Source of the DNA: Aquificota bacterium
GTDB taxonomy: Bacteria; Aquificota; Aquificia; Aquificales; QOAS01
Assembly (NCBI GenBank): GCA_026987085.1
Contig: JALSNH010000047.1
Coordinates: 1 to 5,228, forward strand
Reading direction: 5' to 3'
Length of the DNA stretch: 5,228 nucleotides
Shown: piece after piece, positions 1 to 5,228 of the stretch
Position numbering within the stretch: position 1 is the stretch's first letter
Layout of the letters: every line of letters starts with the position of its first letter
Position numbers and translations under genes: made by a program
The notes under the pieces: model-generated
What the model was told of the DNA's origin: nothing
What the model saw: only the letters and a program-made list of their open reading frames with translations
The model's database searches: none

Positions 1-2
1 CA

Positions 3-89
3 AAAGAGGAAACGATCTATCTAAGCCCTTTTTGGTTTCCAACAGGTTCTTTTAGCAATAAGAGATTTCTAACCCAATTGGTTAAATGA
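3..89 (+). CDS. Possible C-terminal end of a convergent gene (partial, unrecognised)
   Basis: This frame is open from the window edge to a TGA at 87-89 and would encode about 28 residues, including the segment LSPFWFPTGSF. The other two + frames close earlier, at 22-24 and 53-55. The stretch has a protein-like mix of residues and would converge on hypD with a gap of 28 bases. I do not recognise the family. With so few codons the open frame could be chance, so the call is weak and depends on sequence left of the window. Confidence 0.25.
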   Translation, partial: KEETIYLSPFWFPTGSFSNKRFLTQLVK

Positions 90-97
90 AAATTTAA
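82..97. other. Small A/T stem-loop between convergent ends
   Basis: TTAAAT at 82-87 pairs perfectly with ATTTAA at 92-97 around a GAAA loop. It overlaps the stop of the possible upstream reading frame and lies 21 bases beyond the hypD stop. The position would suit a bidirectional terminator, but the stem is only six A/T pairs and neither strand has a following U-run, so a working intrinsic terminator is doubtful. No better terminator is visible in 1-117. Confidence 0.2.
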
Positions 98-117
98 ACA
101 GGACCGGGAAGGGAGAA

Positions 118-1221
118 TTAAATAGTGGCTAAACGAAGATATTTGTAGTAAGCTGCGCAGGCTCCTTCCGAGGAAACCATACAAGCACCGATAGGATTTT
201 GCGGTGTACAGGCGGTTCCAAAAATTTTACAATCGGTTGGTTTTGCCTTTCCCTTCAGAATTTCACCGCAAATGCATAATTTATGGTCATCGATAGGTTC
301 CGTAGGCAGTATGTCGGCAAAATACTTCTCCGCGTCAAATTCCGAAAATTCATCTTTTAGTTTCAAACCGCTTCGTGGAATATCGCCAAGGCCTCTCCAA
401 CGAAAAACTTTCCTTTTTTCAAAATATTTAGCTGTAAGTTCTTGCGCTTTTTTATTTCCTTCCCAGGAAACCGCACGGGTATATTGAATTTCGACCTTAG
501 CTTCACCTTTATTTTTTTGTCTAATAATTCTTAAAACGCTTTCCAAAATATCTATAGGCTCAAATCCGCTAATTACAACGGGAACTTTATATTTCTCGAC
601 AAAAGGAATATAAGCATTTCCTCCGATAATAGCGCTTACATGTCCCGGTCCTATGAAGGCTTCTATATGACTTTCTTCTATAACAGCTTCCATAGCCGGG
701 ATAACCAGAACGTGATTAACATGAACCAGTAGGTTTTTAATATTTCTAGATCTTATAATCTCCATTAATCCTGCAGTCATAGGTGTCGTTGTTTCAAAAC
801 CTATAGCAAAAAACACAACCGTTTTATCGGGATTTTCCTCCGCTATTTTTACACTATCTAAAGGTGAATAAACCATCCTTATATCGCGGCCTGCGGCTCT
901 TTCCTTTATTAAGGAACTTTCCGAACCGGGAACCCGCATCATATCGCCGTAGGTGGTTAAAATTACGTTTGGCTGCCTCGCTATAGCTATAGCTTGGTCT
1001 ATTCGCTCTTTAGGCATAACGCAAACAGGACAACCAGGACCGTGTAAAAATTCGATTCCTAAAGGTTCTAAAAGTTTATTTAAACCGTATTTCATAATAG
1101 CATGGGTATGGCCACCACAAACCTCCATTATTTGTAAAGGCCTTCCATTATGCTCCTTTTCTATTTTTCTTAAAAGAATTTTCACAAGTTCAGGATTTCT
1201 AAAATTTTTCAAAAGTTCCAT
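118..1221 (-). CDS. hypD: Hydrogenase formation protein HypD
   Basis: HypD is the cytoplasmic iron-sulfur scaffold that, with HypC, HypE and HypF, builds the Fe(CN)2CO group delivered to the large subunit of [NiFe] hydrogenases. The 367-residue product matches the usual family length. Visible family motifs are CGGHTH (residues 35-40), GPGCPVC (61-67, with C64 and C67), GFETTTP (141-147), GPGHVSAIIG (191-200) and PVVISGFEP (214-222). The C-terminal part carries six cysteines (316, 318, 331, 338, 347, 355), expected to hold the [4Fe-4S] cluster and the redox-active thiols. All the key cysteines appear present, so the gene looks intact. The ATG at 1219-1221 puts the family N-terminus in place. 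Upstream there is only a weak purine stretch (AAGAGA) about 14 bases away, so ribosome binding is not obvious. No hypC or hypE is visible in the remaining 117 bases downstream. The organism should therefore have further hyp genes and a [NiFe] hydrogenase elsewhere, which is inference. Confidence 0.98.
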   Translation of the reverse strand: MELLKNFRNPELVKILLRKIEKEHNGRPLQIMEVCGGHTHAIMKYGLNKLLEPLGIEFLHGPGCPVCVMPKERIDQAIAIARQPNVILTTYGDMMRVPGSESSLIKERAAGRDIRMVYSPLDSVKIAEENPDKTVVFFAIGFETTTPMTAGLMEIIRSRNIKNLLVHVNHVLVIPAMEAVIEESHIEAFIGPGHVSAIIGGNAYIPFVEKYKVPVVISGFEPIDILESVLRIIRQKNKGEAKVEIQYTRAVSWEGNKKAQELTAKYFEKRKVFRWRGLGDIPRSGLKLKDEFSEFDAEKYFADILPTEPIDDHKLCICGEILKGKAKPTDCKIFGTACTPQNPIGACMVSSEGACAAYYKYLRLATI

Positions 1222-1251
1222 AAAAGAAAAGTTAATCTCTTAAAGATTTTT

Positions 1252-1256
1252 GAGGT
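1252..1256 (+). promoter_or_regulatory. Candidate ribosome-binding site for an alternative TTG start of upp
   Basis: GAGGT lies nine bases before an in-frame TTG at 1266-1268. Starting there would add ten residues (MIGTVLYNFP) to the UPRTase. The spacing and complementarity to the 16S rRNA tail are good, and infB downstream also uses a TTG with an AGGGAGGT site. It competes with the ATG at 1296, which fits the family N-terminus better. Confidence 0.35.
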
Positions 1257-1283
1257 TATAAGTTTTTGATAGGCACAGTTTTA

Positions 1284-1289
1284 TATAAT
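1284..1289 (+). promoter_or_regulatory. Candidate -10 box for upp (TATAAT)
   Basis: A perfect TATAAT lies six bases before the ATG at 1296. If it is a sigma-70-type -10 box, transcription would begin at about the A of that ATG and give a leaderless message. The matching -35 at 16-17 bases spacing (GTTTTT, 1262-1267, or AGTTTT, 1261-1266) is poor, and TATAAT can arise by chance in A/T-rich DNA. Confidence 0.4.
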
Positions 1290-1295
1290 TTTCCA

Positions 1296-1922
1296 ATGGC
1301 TGTCAAAGTTTTAAAAAACCCACTTTTGGTCCACCTTGTAAATTCGATTAGACCTCTGAATGTAGACCATTTAAGGTTTAGGGAAACCTTAAAGGCGATA
1401 GGAAAAATAGCCCTTCCCTATATGTTGGAAGAGGAAACACTAAAACCCAAAGAGGTTGAACTTTGGAGCGGAAAATACTCATTCGGTTTTTTGGAAGAAA
1501 AACAGATAGTGGTTATTGCCGTTTTGAGGGCCTCACTACCGATGTTTGAGGGGATGATGGAAGTATTAAAGGACGCCCAAGGTGGCTTTATAGCCGCCAA
1601 GAGGGACGAGAAAACTCTCCAAAGCAGGATTTATTACAAGCGCTACACCTCCCTAAAAGGGAAAACGGTAATAATTCCCGACCCTATGTTGGCTACAGGT
1701 TCAACTATGGACCTCGTTTTGGAGGAGGTTTTAAAAGAGGAACCTTTAAAGGTAAAAACCCTCCACTGCGTAAGCGCTCCCGAAGGGTTGGAGAGAATTT
1801 CAAAAAAGTACCCGCAGGTGGAAATCTATACCATAGCGGTGGACCAAGGTTTGAACGAAAACGGTTTCATAGTTCCCGGTTTGGGAGATGCGGGCGATAG
1901 AGCCTTCAATACGGAAACTTAA
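1296..1922 (+). CDS. upp: Uracil phosphoribosyltransferase
   Basis: The enzyme salvages uracil by joining it to PRPP, giving UMP and pyrophosphate in the cytoplasm. From the ATG at 1296 the product has 208 residues, the same length as the E. coli enzyme, and its start (MAVKVLKNP) lines up with the family N-terminus. The PRPP-binding loop is PDPMLATGST (residues 128-137). The C-terminal uracil-binding signature GLGDAGDRAFNT (195-206) is intact, and LRASLP..EG (77-86) matches the family core. The loop reads ATGST where the usual bacterial form is ATGGS, and the segments around it resemble archaeal UPRTases as I recall them. No ribosome-binding site precedes the ATG. An in-frame TTG at 1266, with GAGGT upstream, would give a 218-residue form. 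The gene leads the + strand series and ends 12 bases before the L7Ae-like gene, so it is probably co-transcribed with it. Confidence 0.95.
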   Translation: MAVKVLKNPLLVHLVNSIRPLNVDHLRFRETLKAIGKIALPYMLEEETLKPKEVELWSGKYSFGFLEEKQIVVIAVLRASLPMFEGMMEVLKDAQGGFIAAKRDEKTLQSRIYYKRYTSLKGKTVIIPDPMLATGSTMDLVLEEVLKEEPLKVKTLHCVSAPEGLERISKKYPQVEIYTIAVDQGLNENGFIVPGLGDAGDRAFNTET

Positions 1923-1934
1923 ATTCTCCTAAAG

Positions 1935-2486
1935 ATGGACAAGGAGAAATTTCTAAACCGTTTAAAGGAACTTTTAACCCTCTCCCACCGGGCGGGAAAG
2001 GTATTTTTTGGTCTAGAAACGGTCAAAGAGTTAAAAAGAAAAAACTACAGAGGGTTTATACTTTTAGCCTCCGATACCTCTCCGCGGGTCGATAGGGAAG
2101 CTTTTTACCTTAAAAAGGTAGGATACAAAGTTTACAAACTTCCGGTGGACAAAAATATCCTCGGCTCTTGGTTTGGCAAAAAAAATATTGGTGTTCTCTT
2201 CTTGCCCAATACAAATTTAACCTATAAAATTGAACAATTGCTTTGGGATAACGGCCGCCACCTGTTAAAACCTAGGGAGGTAGAAAAACTTGAAGCTCAA
2301 AGATTACGCCCAAGAGCTGGGAATAGATTACAAAGAGTTGAGAAAAATTTTAATAGAAACTTTGGGGCTCGATCCAAAAAAGGTTCGGGCCAACACAAAG
2401 GTGACCGAAGATTTGAAACAGACCATAGACCTTTTGGTGGAGGCTATAAAAAATCCTCCCCAAGAGGAGGTAAAAGAAGAAGTTGA
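1935..2486 (+). CDS. L7Ae-family RNA-binding protein (YlxQ-like) with an overlapping basic tail
   Basis: Residues 5 to about 104 form a ribosomal protein L7Ae/YlxQ domain. LLTLSHRAGKVFFGLETV (13-30) is followed by the strand FILLASDTSPR (41-51), then by the LG..FGKKNIGVLFLP segment (76-91). Such proteins bind kink-turn RNA, and YlxQ genes commonly lie directly upstream of infB, as here. Bacterial YlxQ proteins are about 100 residues, whereas this frame runs to 183. Residues 119-183 lie inside infB in another frame and are rich in Arg, Lys and Gly, ending SSPRGGKRRS. The tail may be a real overlapping extension, a chance open frame, or the result of a one-base indel. In the other two frames stops occur at 2266-2268 and 2273-2275, which would give a protein of 110-113 residues. 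The ATG start is required by the domain, but no ribosome-binding site precedes it. The 12-base gap after upp suggests coupled translation. Confidence 0.82.
   Translation: MDKEKFLNRLKELLTLSHRAGKVFFGLETVKELKRKNYRGFILLASDTSPRVDREAFYLKKVGYKVYKLPVDKNILGSWFGKKNIGVLFLPNTNLTYKIEQLLWDNGRHLLKPREVEKLEAQRLRPRAGNRLQRVEKNFNRNFGARSKKGSGQHKGDRRFETDHRPFGGGYKKSSPRGGKRRS
2274..2281 (+). promoter_or_regulatory. Strong ribosome-binding site of infB
   Basis: AGGGAGGT sits eight bases before the TTG at 2290 and is the best Shine-Dalgarno match I found in the window. It fixes the infB start: an in-frame TAG at 2281-2283 closes the frame just upstream, and TTG 2290 is the first possible start after it. The site lies inside the L7Ae-like reading frame, so ribosomes translating that frame would pass over it. 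Confidence 0.88.
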
Positions 2487-4812
2487 ACAACCCAAAGAGG
2501 AAGTGAAAGAGCAACCTACCCCCACCGCGGAGGAGGAAAAGGAAGAGGAACCCAAAGAGTTAACCGAAGAGGAGAAACGCCAAAAGGAACTGATGGAACT
2601 TCTCGAAAAATCGAGGGAAGCCCTTCTCGAAAAGCTCCGTATGGAGGAAGAGGAAGAAGAGGAAGAAGAGAGACGCTACCTCTTGGCGGAACCCTACGAA
2701 GAGATTGACGAACAAAAACGGGAAGAGATTAAGAAGAAGGCCGAAGAACTTAAAAAGCTCGATGAAATTTCTCTCCTCAAAAAGTTGCAGGCCTTAACAA
2801 GGGACCTCCTTCCGGAGGAACAAAAAGAAAAAGAGGAACCTAAGAAGGAAGAGATGAAAGATAAAAAACAACAAAAGAGAAAAGAGAAAAGAAAACCTTT
2901 ACCCGGTGAGAGAAAGAAAGAATTTAAAGAAAGACAAAAAATGGAACAAAAGGTGCAAAAGCAGGCGCAAAAGAAACCTTCCAGACCTCCCAAACGTAAA
3001 AAAGAGGAAGAAGAGCTCAAAATTATTCAAATTCCCGAGGTTATTACCGTTAGAGAGCTGGCGGAACTACTCGACGTATCTCCCAACGATATTATTGCCG
3101 AACTGATGAAGAGGGGTATTCTCGCGACGATAAACCACACTATCGACCCGCAGGTGGCGGTTGAAATTGCCGAAAAATTTGGATACCTGGCCGAAGTAAA
3201 AAGTGCAGAGGAGCAGGTTGAAGAGCTCGTCGAGGCCGAAATGGAAGAAAATCCGGAGGAACTCGAAGAACGCCCACCCGTTGTGGTTGTTATGGGACAC
3301 GTTGACCACGGAAAAACTTCACTCCTCGACCGAATAAGAAAAACCGACGTAGCGCGCAGGGAAAAAGGCGGAATTACCCAACATATCGGTGCATCGCAGG
3401 TGGAACTACCCAGCGGGAAGAAAATAACTTTCCTCGATACTCCGGGACACGAGGCCTTCACCACCTTAAGGGCGAGGGGTGCAAAAGTTGCGGATATAGC
3501 CGTTTTGGTAGTTGCTGCCGACGACGGCGTTATGCCCCAAACTATAGAGGCTATAAACCACGCCAAAGATGCAGGCATTCCTATTATCGTTGCGGTTAAC
3601 AAGATAGACCTGCCGCAAGCCAACCCCGACAGGGTCTTAAGGGAACTCTCGGAACAGGGTTTAATTCCCGAAGAGTGGGGTGGCGATACGCCGGTTGTTA
3701 AAGTTTCCGCCAAAACCGGTGAAGGTATAGATGAGCTCCTCGAAATGATTACGCTCGTGGCGGAATTGGAGGAGCTAAAGGCCAACCCTAAAGGAAAAAC
3801 CAAGGCGGTAATAATCGAAACCAAACTCGACCCCAAAAGGGGACCGGTTGCCACCGCCATAGTTCAAAACGGAACATTGAAAGTGGGCGATATATTCGTT
3901 GCGGGAGCCACCCACGGCCGTGTAAGGGCTATGATCGACGATAAAGGGCGTAGACTAAGGGAGGCCCCTCCCGGAACACCGGTGGAAATTCTCGGTTTTG
4001 AAGAGCTACCCGAACCGGGTGATATCTTGATAGTAGTTCCCGACGAAAAGACCGCAAAAACTTTAGCCGAACAGAGAAAACGTCAAAAAGAACAGGAAAA
4101 ACTTAAAGGAACCGCCCTCCGGTTGGAGGAGATTTACGAAAAAATCCAAAGCGGGGAACTTAAAGAGCTAAAGATAGTTCTAAAGGCGGACACTATAGGT
4201 TCGATAGAAGCCCTTAAAAAGGCTCTTGAAGAACTCTCTACCGATAAGGTGAAGGTTTCTATAATCCACTCCGGTGTTGGTGCGATTAGCGAAAGCGATA
4301 TTATGCTTGCAAAGGCATCCAACGCAATAGTAATTGGCTTTAATACCCGACCAAATCCCGCCGCAAGGCGGCTTTTAGAAGAGGAAAAGGTAGATGTGAG
4401 AACCTATGGCGTTATCTACGATGCGGTAGAGGACGTTAAAAAGGCCCTTGAAGGTCTGCTCGAACCGGAAAAGGTAGAAGAGGTTATCGGTCAGGCCGAG
4501 GTAAGGGCTACCTTCAAAATCAAAAAGGTCGGAACGGTTGCAGGTTGCTATGTTCTCGACGGTAAACTGGTAAGGGGTGCCAAAGCCCGCCTTATTAGAG
4601 AAGGCGTAGTTATCTACGACGGAGAAATCGAAGGCCTAAAAAGGTTTAAAGAGGACGTTAAAGAGGTTGCCAAAGGTTTTGAGTGCGGTGTGAAACTCAA
4701 GGACTTCAACGATATAAAGGTAGGCGATATTATCGAATGCTATGAAATTAAGTATGTAAAACCCAAGTTGGAATTTGGAAAATCCTCCGAACAAAGTAAG
4801 GAAACTAAATAG
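2290..4812 (+). CDS. infB: Translation initiation factor IF-2
   Basis: IF-2 is the GTPase that places initiator fMet-tRNA on the 30S subunit and promotes 50S joining. The 840-residue product is close to the E. coli length (890). A first IF2_N-type helical module covers about residues 1-52. A long charged linker follows (about 55-243), acidic first with nine Glu in a row at 119-127, then Lys/Arg-rich at about 190-238. A second IF2_N module is at 245-303. The GTPase domain has G1 GHVDHGKT (336-343), G2 around T363 (GGITQHIGA), G3 DTPGHE (383-388, with catalytic-type H387), G4 NKID (437-440) and G5 SAK (473-475). Domain II covers about 502-580, domain III about 623-728, and the fMet-tRNA-binding C2 domain about 731-826. 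All motifs are intact. Start is TTG with a strong ribosome-binding site. The first 197 bases overlap the preceding L7Ae-like frame. No rbfA follows. Confidence 0.99.
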   Translation: MKLKDYAQELGIDYKELRKILIETLGLDPKKVRANTKVTEDLKQTIDLLVEAIKNPPQEEVKEEVEQPKEEVKEQPTPTAEEEKEEEPKELTEEEKRQKELMELLEKSREALLEKLRMEEEEEEEEERRYLLAEPYEEIDEQKREEIKKKAEELKKLDEISLLKKLQALTRDLLPEEQKEKEEPKKEEMKDKKQQKRKEKRKPLPGERKKEFKERQKMEQKVQKQAQKKPSRPPKRKKEEEELKIIQIPEVITVRELAELLDVSPNDIIAELMKRGILATINHTIDPQVAVEIAEKFGYLAEVKSAEEQVEELVEAEMEENPEELEERPPVVVVMGHVDHGKTSLLDRIRKTDVARREKGGITQHIGASQVELPSGKKITFLDTPGHEAFTTLRARGAKVADIAVLVVAADDGVMPQTIEAINHAKDAGIPIIVAVNKIDLPQANPDRVLRELSEQGLIPEEWGGDTPVVKVSAKTGEGIDELLEMITLVAELEELKANPKGKTKAVIIETKLDPKRGPVATAIVQNGTLKVGDIFVAGATHGRVRAMIDDKGRRLREAPPGTPVEILGFEELPEPGDILIVVPDEKTAKTLAEQRKRQKEQEKLKGTALRLEEIYEKIQSGELKELKIVLKADTIGSIEALKKALEELSTDKVKVSIIHSGVGAISESDIMLAKASNAIVIGFNTRPNPAARRLLEEEKVDVRTYGVIYDAVEDVKKALEGLLEPEKVEEVIGQAEVRATFKIKKVGTVAGCYVLDGKLVRGAKARLIREGVVIYDGEIEGLKRFKEDVKEVAKGFECGVKLKDFNDIKVGDIIECYEIKYVKPKLEFGKSSEQSKETK
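2643..2673 (+). repeat. Polypurine tract with a 9-base tandem repeat inside infB
   Basis: This is an unbroken run of 31 purines. Within it the unit GAAGAGGAA occurs twice in tandem (2647-2655, 2656-2664) and then as a partial third copy. It encodes the poly-Glu block of the IF-2 linker (residues 119-127). It is prone to slippage in multiples of nine, which would change linker length without breaking the frame. Confidence 0.6.
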
Positions 4813-4876
4813 AACCTTTTAATGATTTGTTAACCGCTTTCCTCTTTTTGTTTTCCATTCCAAAATAAACCTTGAG

Positions 4877-5228
4877 ATGGAACTTCAACTTCTTTTAATC
4901 CTTGCGGTTGCCTTTTTGATTTTTGGACCGGAAAAGATGCTCGAATTTGCCACCCAGTTGGGACGCCTTGTTAGAAAGATAAAGCAAGAGTGGGCCTCCA
5001 TTCAGCTCGAGGCGGAAGTGAGCCGTCTTAAGGAGCAACTTCAAAAGCAAACCCTCGAAGGGGAAAGCAAAGTAAAAGCCTACCTTTCGGGTGAGATTAA
5101 GGAAAAACCTAAAACCCAAAAGGAGATTATGAAAGAATTCCTTTCGGAGGAGGATAGTAAAAAGGAGCCATCGGAGGGCAAAAAAGAAAAGCCACCAACT
5201 TTGGAAGATTTAACCCAAGGAAAAGCTC
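4877..5228 (+). CDS. tatA/tatB: TatA/TatB-family twin-arginine translocase subunit (partial, 3' end outside window)
   Basis: The protein belongs to the family of single-span membrane proteins that carry folded proteins across the cytoplasmic membrane with TatC. The 117 visible residues show the full signature: a short N-terminal transmembrane helix (about residues 3-16), the hinge FGPEK (16-20), an amphipathic helix (about 21-37, LEFATQLGRLVRKIKQE) and a long charged cytoplasmic tail rich in Lys and Glu. The helix continuing as EAEVSRLKEQLQKQ and the tail length lean towards TatB, but TatA cannot be excluded. The frame is closed upstream by a TGA at 4823-4825, and ATG 4877 is the first start after it. 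There is no clear ribosome-binding site. The 64-base gap after infB (4813-4876) is T-rich but shows no convincing terminator hairpin or promoter, so read-through from infB is possible. The gene runs off the window without a stop. Confidence 0.87.
   Translation, partial: MELQLLLILAVAFLIFGPEKMLEFATQLGRLVRKIKQEWASIQLEAEVSRLKEQLQKQTLEGESKVKAYLSGEIKEKPKTQKEIMKEFLSEEDSKKEPSEGKKEKPPTLEDLTQGKA

Larger units (their letters stand above)
1222..1295. promoter_or_regulatory. Divergent hypD/upp intergenic control region
   Basis: These 74 A/T-rich bases lie between two divergently oriented start codons and must hold, or overlap, the promoters of both genes. A short dyad, AATCT (1234-1238) and AGATT (1244-1248) around CTTAA, could be a regulator half-site pair or chance in A/T-rich DNA. 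On the minus strand TATAAC at 1260-1255 is a possible -10 for hypD, but I see no convincing -35 for it. The + strand elements are listed separately. Confidence 0.5.

Noticed and set aside
71..99. Possible CRISPR repeat-like element (palindromic, A/T-rich)
   Set aside because: Only one copy is present with no second repeat or spacer in the window, so there is no array.
953..1243. Plus-strand open frame of 96 codons opposite the hypD 5' part
   Set aside because: It lies antisense to the conserved HypD Cys motifs and has no domain or supporting start context.
1266..1289. TTGATA (1266-1271) as -35 for the TATAAT box
   Set aside because: The spacer would be only 12 bases, too short for a normal sigma-70 promoter.
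2694..3020. Minus-strand open frame rich in Phe, Ser and Cys, resembling a membrane protein
   Set aside because: It is the reverse reading of the GAA/AAA/AAG-rich linker of IF-2, which automatically gives Phe, Ser and Leu codons.
3027..3860. Long open frame of 277 codons on the minus strand opposite the infB GTPase domain
   Set aside because: It is antisense to highly conserved IF-2 sequence, reads as Ser/Thr/Ile-rich low-information protein, has no recognisable domain, and is explained by the codon pattern of infB.
4798..4856. Terminator after infB (AAGG…CCTT pairing and T-rich stretch)
   Set aside because: The possible stem is four pairs with a 13-base loop, and the T-rich stretch does not directly follow it, so it lacks the form of an intrinsic terminator.
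4895..5119. Minus-strand open frame opposite the tat gene
   Set aside because: The + strand frame has the clear Tat signature. The reverse frame is a shadow with no recognisable features.

Overview
The window looks like chromosomal DNA from a thermophilic, hydrogen-using bacterium. The proteins are rich in Lys, Glu and Ile, there are many purine-rich stretches on the coding strand, GC is moderate, and a [NiFe]-hydrogenase maturation gene sits beside core translation genes. An Aquificota-like source (for example Desulfurobacteriaceae) is my best inference, but nothing in the window proves the taxon.

Layout: positions 1-117 hold no complete gene, at most the last 28 codons of a + strand gene that converges on hypD. 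hypD (118-1221) is on the minus strand. A 74-base divergent intergenic region (1222-1295) separates it from a + strand series: upp (uracil phosphoribosyltransferase, 1296-1922), a ribosomal protein L7Ae-like gene of the YlxQ type (1935-2486), infB (translation initiation factor IF-2, 2290-4812) and, after a 64-base gap, the start of a TatA/TatB-family gene (4877 to the window edge).

The ylxQ-infB pair is a remnant of the common bacterial nusA-ylxR-ylxQ-infB-rbfA cluster. Here upp occupies the upstream position and a Tat subunit the downstream one. The first three + strand genes are close enough (12-base gap, then overlap) to be one transcript. hypD belongs to a different process, assembly of the Fe(CN)2CO ligands of [NiFe] hydrogenase, and shares only the divergent control region. 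Tat translocation could be linked indirectly, because many [NiFe] hydrogenases are Tat substrates.

The region is mostly housekeeping and I see no new defence, mobile or RNA system. The points most worth a second look are the 197-base out-of-frame overlap between the L7Ae-like gene and infB, the competing start sites of upp (a TTG with a ribosome-binding site, or a possibly leaderless ATG just after a TATAAT box), and the archaeal-looking uracil phosphoribosyltransferase.
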